Notes under the pieces: model-generated
Seen by the model: only the letters and a program-made list of their open reading frames with translations
Database searches by the model: none
What the model was told of the DNA's origin: nothing
Position numbers and translations under genes: made by a program
Shown here: positions 23,201 to 25,173 of the stretch, one piece after another
Layout of the letters: each line of letters starts with the position of its first letter
How positions within the stretch are numbered: position 1 is the stretch's first letter
Assembly: GCA_035505955.1 (NCBI GenBank)
Contig: DATJQH010000102.1
Location: 1 to 25,173, forward strand
Reading direction: 5' to 3'
Length of the DNA stretch: 25,173 nt
Source of the DNA: Fen-999 sp035505955
Lineage (GTDB): Bacteria > Pseudomonadota > Gammaproteobacteria > Burkholderiales > Rhodocyclaceae

Positions 23201-25173
23201 GTGGCGGTCGCGGGCGCCACGATCAGCAACAACGGCACTGGCACGGTGACCATCAACGGCACGGCGGCGGCAATCAACAGCGCCTTGAATGGCCTCAGCT
23301 ACATTCCCACCGCGGACTACAACGGCGGTGCCACGCTTACCGTGTCAACAAGCGACGGAATTGCGCCGGTGGTGACCAGTACGGTAGGAGTTACCGTGAC
23401 GGCCGTGGCGGATATTGCCAACGATGCGGTGACGACCGCGGAAGACACGCCGGTGATCATCAACGTGAACGCGAACGACAGTTTTGAAAACGCGGGTCAT
23501 ACGATCACTGCGGTCAATGGCACGGCGATTGTCGACGGTGGCGCGGCAGTGGCGATAACCAACGGCACTGTGGCCTTGGTCGGAGGACAGTTGTTGTTCA
23601 CGCCGAGCGCTGATTTCCATGGCACGGTGCCGACATTCACCTACACGGTGAGCAGTGGCGGTGTTACCGAGACGGCCAACGTCAATGTCACGGTTACGCC
23701 CGGTGTCGATGTCGCGAGCAAGTGGATCGACTACTGGCAGTTCAACGAGGGCTCGGGCACGACCACGACCGACTACAACCCGACCACGGACCAGCTTGGC
23801 ACGATCACCGATGCTGTCCCGCACAGCGGGCAGATTGACGATCCGGTTGCGGACTTGCGGCCAACCTGGACCACCGGGCGCAATGGATCGACGGCGATCC
23901 AGTTCAATGGGGTAGGTGGGACGTCGGCGCAACGCGATGGCGGTTGGGTGGCGCTTGATACCAGCGTAACCGATCCGCTCGCTGGTCAGTCCACGTCCAA
24001 GGCAGCGACGCTGTCGTTCTGGATCAAGACGACGCAGTCGGGGCCGAGCACCGACATCGGCTGGGACTCACCGTCCGTGATTGGCATGGAGAACAACGGC
24101 GGCACTACCGATATTCAATGGGGCTTCATCAACTCCACCGGCAAGATCGGTCTGGGCATGGCGGATAACGCCGGCGTGATGAGCACCACCAGCGTCAACG
24201 ACGGCCAATGGCACCAGGTGGTCATCACCCACAACTTTACGACCGGTGGCACGTTGATCTACGTCGATGGCACGCAGGAAGCCTCGTCGACGCTGCTGGC
24301 CGGCATGGTGGCTCCCAACAAGTTCCTCGGCTTCGGTGTCACCGCCGACGACGGCGCGACATCGGATCGTTTCCTCAACGGTGCGCTCGAGGACGTGCGC
24401 ATTTACGACAGCGTCCTGACGAGCAGCCAGGCGCAGGCCATCTACGAGACGGAACTGATGGGCAACCAGAATTCTGTGATCGCCAACGACGGTCACGCGA
24501 TTCGCTTCGCCTTGAACATCAATGACGCTACGTCCACCATTCTCTCCGGTCTGCCCAACGGCACAGTCGTTACCGACGGAACGCATTCCGTGACCGTTGG
24601 TGCGGCGGGAACCGCAGATATCAGCAGCTGGAGCGCATCCGAGGTCTCACTCAGCGGTTACGGCACCGGCTCGTTCCTGTTCAACGTTACCGGTACGGAT
24701 GCATTGGGGCACTCGGCCAGCGAGTTCCTGTCGGTGGTCACGAGCGCCGACATGTACACCGGGACCACCGCGGCCGACACGCTTTCCGGTGCCGCCAATA
24801 GCCACGCCCACGTGCTTTCCGGCGGAGCCGGCAACGACACGCTGATCGGCGGTGCCGGCAACGACCTGTTGATCGGCGGTACGGGCAACGACACGATGAC
24901 CGGCGGCACGGGAGCGGATGTCTTCTCGTGGTCTTTGGCGGATGCCGGCACCGTGGCTACGCCGGCGAGCGATACGGTCACCGACTTCAATGCCGCGGTT
25001 CCGGCGAGCGGCGGCGACATTCTCGATCTGCGCGATCTTCTGGTCGGAGAGACCCATACCGGAGCGAATGCCGGCAACCTCGCCAGCTACCTGCACTTCA
25101 GCTACTCGGGCGGCAACACAATCATCAACGTTCAGTCGCATGGAGCCGGGGTCGACCAGGTCATCACGATGCA
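20294..25173 (+). CDS. LapA/BapA-type giant adhesin with retention module and RTX C-terminus (3' end cut by window)
   Basis: The frame is open without a stop for 1626 codons to the window edge. Residues 1-150 are a LapA-like retention module that stalls in the outer membrane (MANVVGKVAFIQGQAFVRAA; FVELMRVVEAV). The expected LapG site TAAG is replaced by TSTG at 111-114. Residues 160-1137 are VCBS, cadherin-like and Ig-like repeats with NDAP linkers and calcium motifs such as DIDGDTL. Residues 1140-1393 form a LamG/concanavalin-like domain (WIDYWQFNEGSG, TLSFWIKT, GQWHQVVITHNF, YVDGT, GALEDVRIYDSVLT). RTX repeats (GGAGNDTL, GGAGNDLL, GGTGNDTM) lie at about 1508-1545. Then comes the secretion-signal domain (DTVTDFN...GGDILDLRDLL), so only a short tail is probably missing. 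It is secreted by the transporter encoded upstream and mediates attachment or biofilm. Confidence 0.93.
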   Translation, partial: MANVVGKVAFIQGQAFVRAADGSQHALKVGDPVLEGEVIVTGPNSRVELAFDGGQTFLLREQETVTIDQSVIGTELPGHHEAALLDRVAETSAITRALAEGSSLDELLEETSTGMAGGGAGNDGHSFVELMRVVEAVPPLAYQYGSGSGYVSPELVQGGHFPDVPAPRANDDSVTTFEGHPVHGNVLGNDQTAGGFALAVSGFSVDTNGDGQTETFSPGQAATIAGVGTLAISADGAYTFTPASGYVGTVPAVTYTADNGHGSSSATLSIAVTSSAPTLVITDNNGATAGQLSVNEAGLPAGSLHDGSNVATGSMTLTAPSGLVGIDVGATHVTLAQLNSLGATPIVVTTADGVLTLTGFNAVTGVLSYSYSISAPQSVAGTGVTDSVDITVQDSAGRTASATLTATIVDDNPIARNDPAAIAEDAVPNTINGTVLGNDAVGADTSATPVTPADVTLAHGHLVLNGDGTYTYTLNNADPAVQALGAGQTLTESYVYTLTDGDGDSTTATLNITINGTNDAPVARDNTAITNEDTAVTIDVRGNDSDIDGDTLAVSAVTNGAHGTVALDSNGNPVYTPAANWSGTDSFTYTISDGHGGTSTATVSVTVNAINDAPIATADVASTAINAPVTVPVRANDTDVEGDSLTVAGVTSGAHGTVTIDPVSGNPIYTPATNWSGTDSFTYTISDGHGGTATATVSVTVGANTPPTGQDATFTLVEDGSRTFAVSDFGFADTDLGQTLQAVRIDSLPSGGSLTYLGNPVAVGQLVPALDLGNLVYAPALNGNGSPYASFNFSVQDSGGAFDTTPNTITLNVTPVNDAAVITPATLNVTEGNTAAVISGGGTLAITDVDSAATFVAQNNVAGSYGHFSLATNGVWTYTADSAHNEFVGGTTYTDSFTVTSADGTVSTVTVNILGTNDAPTIAVPGAQTTSEDATYVFSSANSNAISVADVDGGTLTTTLSIGNGVLWAVAVAGATISNNGTGTVTINGTAAAINSALNGLSYIPTADYNGGATLTVSTSDGIAPVVTSTVGVTVTAVADIANDAVTTAEDTPVIINVNANDSFENAGHTITAVNGTAIVDGGAAVAITNGTVALVGGQLLFTPSADFHGTVPTFTYTVSSGGVTETANVNVTVTPGVDVASKWIDYWQFNEGSGTTTTDYNPTTDQLGTITDAVPHSGQIDDPVADLRPTWTTGRNGSTAIQFNGVGGTSAQRDGGWVALDTSVTDPLAGQSTSKAATLSFWIKTTQSGPSTDIGWDSPSVIGMENNGGTTDIQWGFINSTGKIGLGMADNAGVMSTTSVNDGQWHQVVITHNFTTGGTLIYVDGTQEASSTLLAGMVAPNKFLGFGVTADDGATSDRFLNGALEDVRIYDSVLTSSQAQAIYETELMGNQNSVIANDGHAIRFALNINDATSTILSGLPNGTVVTDGTHSVTVGAAGTADISSWSASEVSLSGYGTGSFLFNVTGTDALGHSASEFLSVVTSADMYTGTTAADTLSGAANSHAHVLSGGAGNDTLIGGAGNDLLIGGTGNDTMTGGTGADVFSWSLADAGTVATPASDTVTDFNAAVPASGGDILDLRDLLVGETHTGANAGNLASYLHFSYSGGNTIINVQSHGAGVDQVITM
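21962..22395 (+). repeat. Twin Ig-like domain repeat, period about 282 bases
   Basis: Two consecutive domains of about 94 residues are nearly identical at DNA level over 22031-22113 and 22313-22395 (AACTGGAGCGGCAC, then a shared SFTYTISDGHGGT coding stretch). The second copy has one extra codon (DPVSGNP against DSNGNP). High DNA identity suggests a recent duplication or gene conversion. Confidence 0.85.
24812..24925 (+). repeat. RTX calcium-binding nonapeptide repeats
   Basis: Four tandem units of the GGxGxDxUx type are encoded: LSGGAGNDT, LIGGAGNDL, LIGGTGNDT and MTGGTGADVF. They bind calcium after secretion and mark a type I secretion substrate. Confidence 0.92.

Noticed and set aside
20294..25173. 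RTX toxin or calcium-dependent enzyme
   Set aside because: The retention module, VCBS/Ig repeats and LapBC-like transporter genes indicate an adhesin; no catalytic domain or pore-forming region was seen.
1..25173. CRISPR arrays, insertion sequences, prophage genes, tRNA or rRNA genes
   Set aside because: None was seen: no regularly spaced repeats, transposase motifs, phage genes or RNA-gene patterns.

Overview
The window is GC-rich, densely packed chromosomal DNA. Its gene orders (miaA-mutL, purN-DUF3108-RsmB/NOP, radC-rpmB-rpmG, coaBC-dut) are typical of Betaproteobacteria. Together with a flavocytochrome c sulfide dehydrogenase and a NapC/NirT cytochrome, this suggests a respiratory, sulfur-oxidising or facultatively anaerobic betaproteobacterium, perhaps near Rhodocyclales or Nitrosomonadales. 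That placement is inference from gene content only. No rRNA, tRNA, CRISPR array or insertion sequence was seen.

Layout. Bases 1-1948 (minus) hold the start of miaA and all of mutL. Bases 1988-6798 (plus) hold a tight run: a DedA-family membrane protein, purN, a TonB-like anchored DUF3108 protein, an RNA m5C methyltransferase and an MscS-type channel, mostly joined by ATGA or TGATG overlaps. Bases 6844-8013 (minus) are radC-rpmB-rpmG, with a good internal promoter and a terminator. Bases 8060-9687 (plus) are coaBC-dut.

Bases 9717-15550 (minus) are the most distinctive block: six exported redox proteins. In transcription order they are a NapC/NirT tetraheme cytochrome, a cytochrome with an EB_dh-type heme domain, a diheme FccA-like cytochrome, a canonical FccB sulfide dehydrogenase flavoprotein that looks like a Tat-exported lipoprotein, a second diverged FccB paralogue, and a Tat-exported Rieske protein. 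A textbook intrinsic terminator sits between the second FccB and the Rieske gene. The set reads as a periplasmic electron-transfer chain, probably linking sulfide or another reduced sulfur donor to the quinone and cytochrome c pools. The exact substrate is not shown by the sequence.

Bases 15551-15956 are an unusually AT-rich divergent regulatory region with three short inverted repeats. Bases 15957-25173 (plus) are a LapA/BapA-type biofilm adhesin locus: a LapB-like ABC transporter, a LapC-like membrane fusion protein, a LuxR-type regulator with a degenerate receiver, and a large repeat-rich adhesin. The adhesin frame stays open from base 20294 to the window edge (at least 1626 residues) and ends just short of its secretion-signal terminus. 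Its N-terminal retention module has TSTG where LapA has the LapG cleavage motif TAAG.

The least expected signal is a bipartite dispersed repeat, GCGAAAGTCAGCCC-N4-GGTACGCC. It occurs perfectly inside three unrelated genes and in two degenerate copies inside mutL. No feature type I know explains it.
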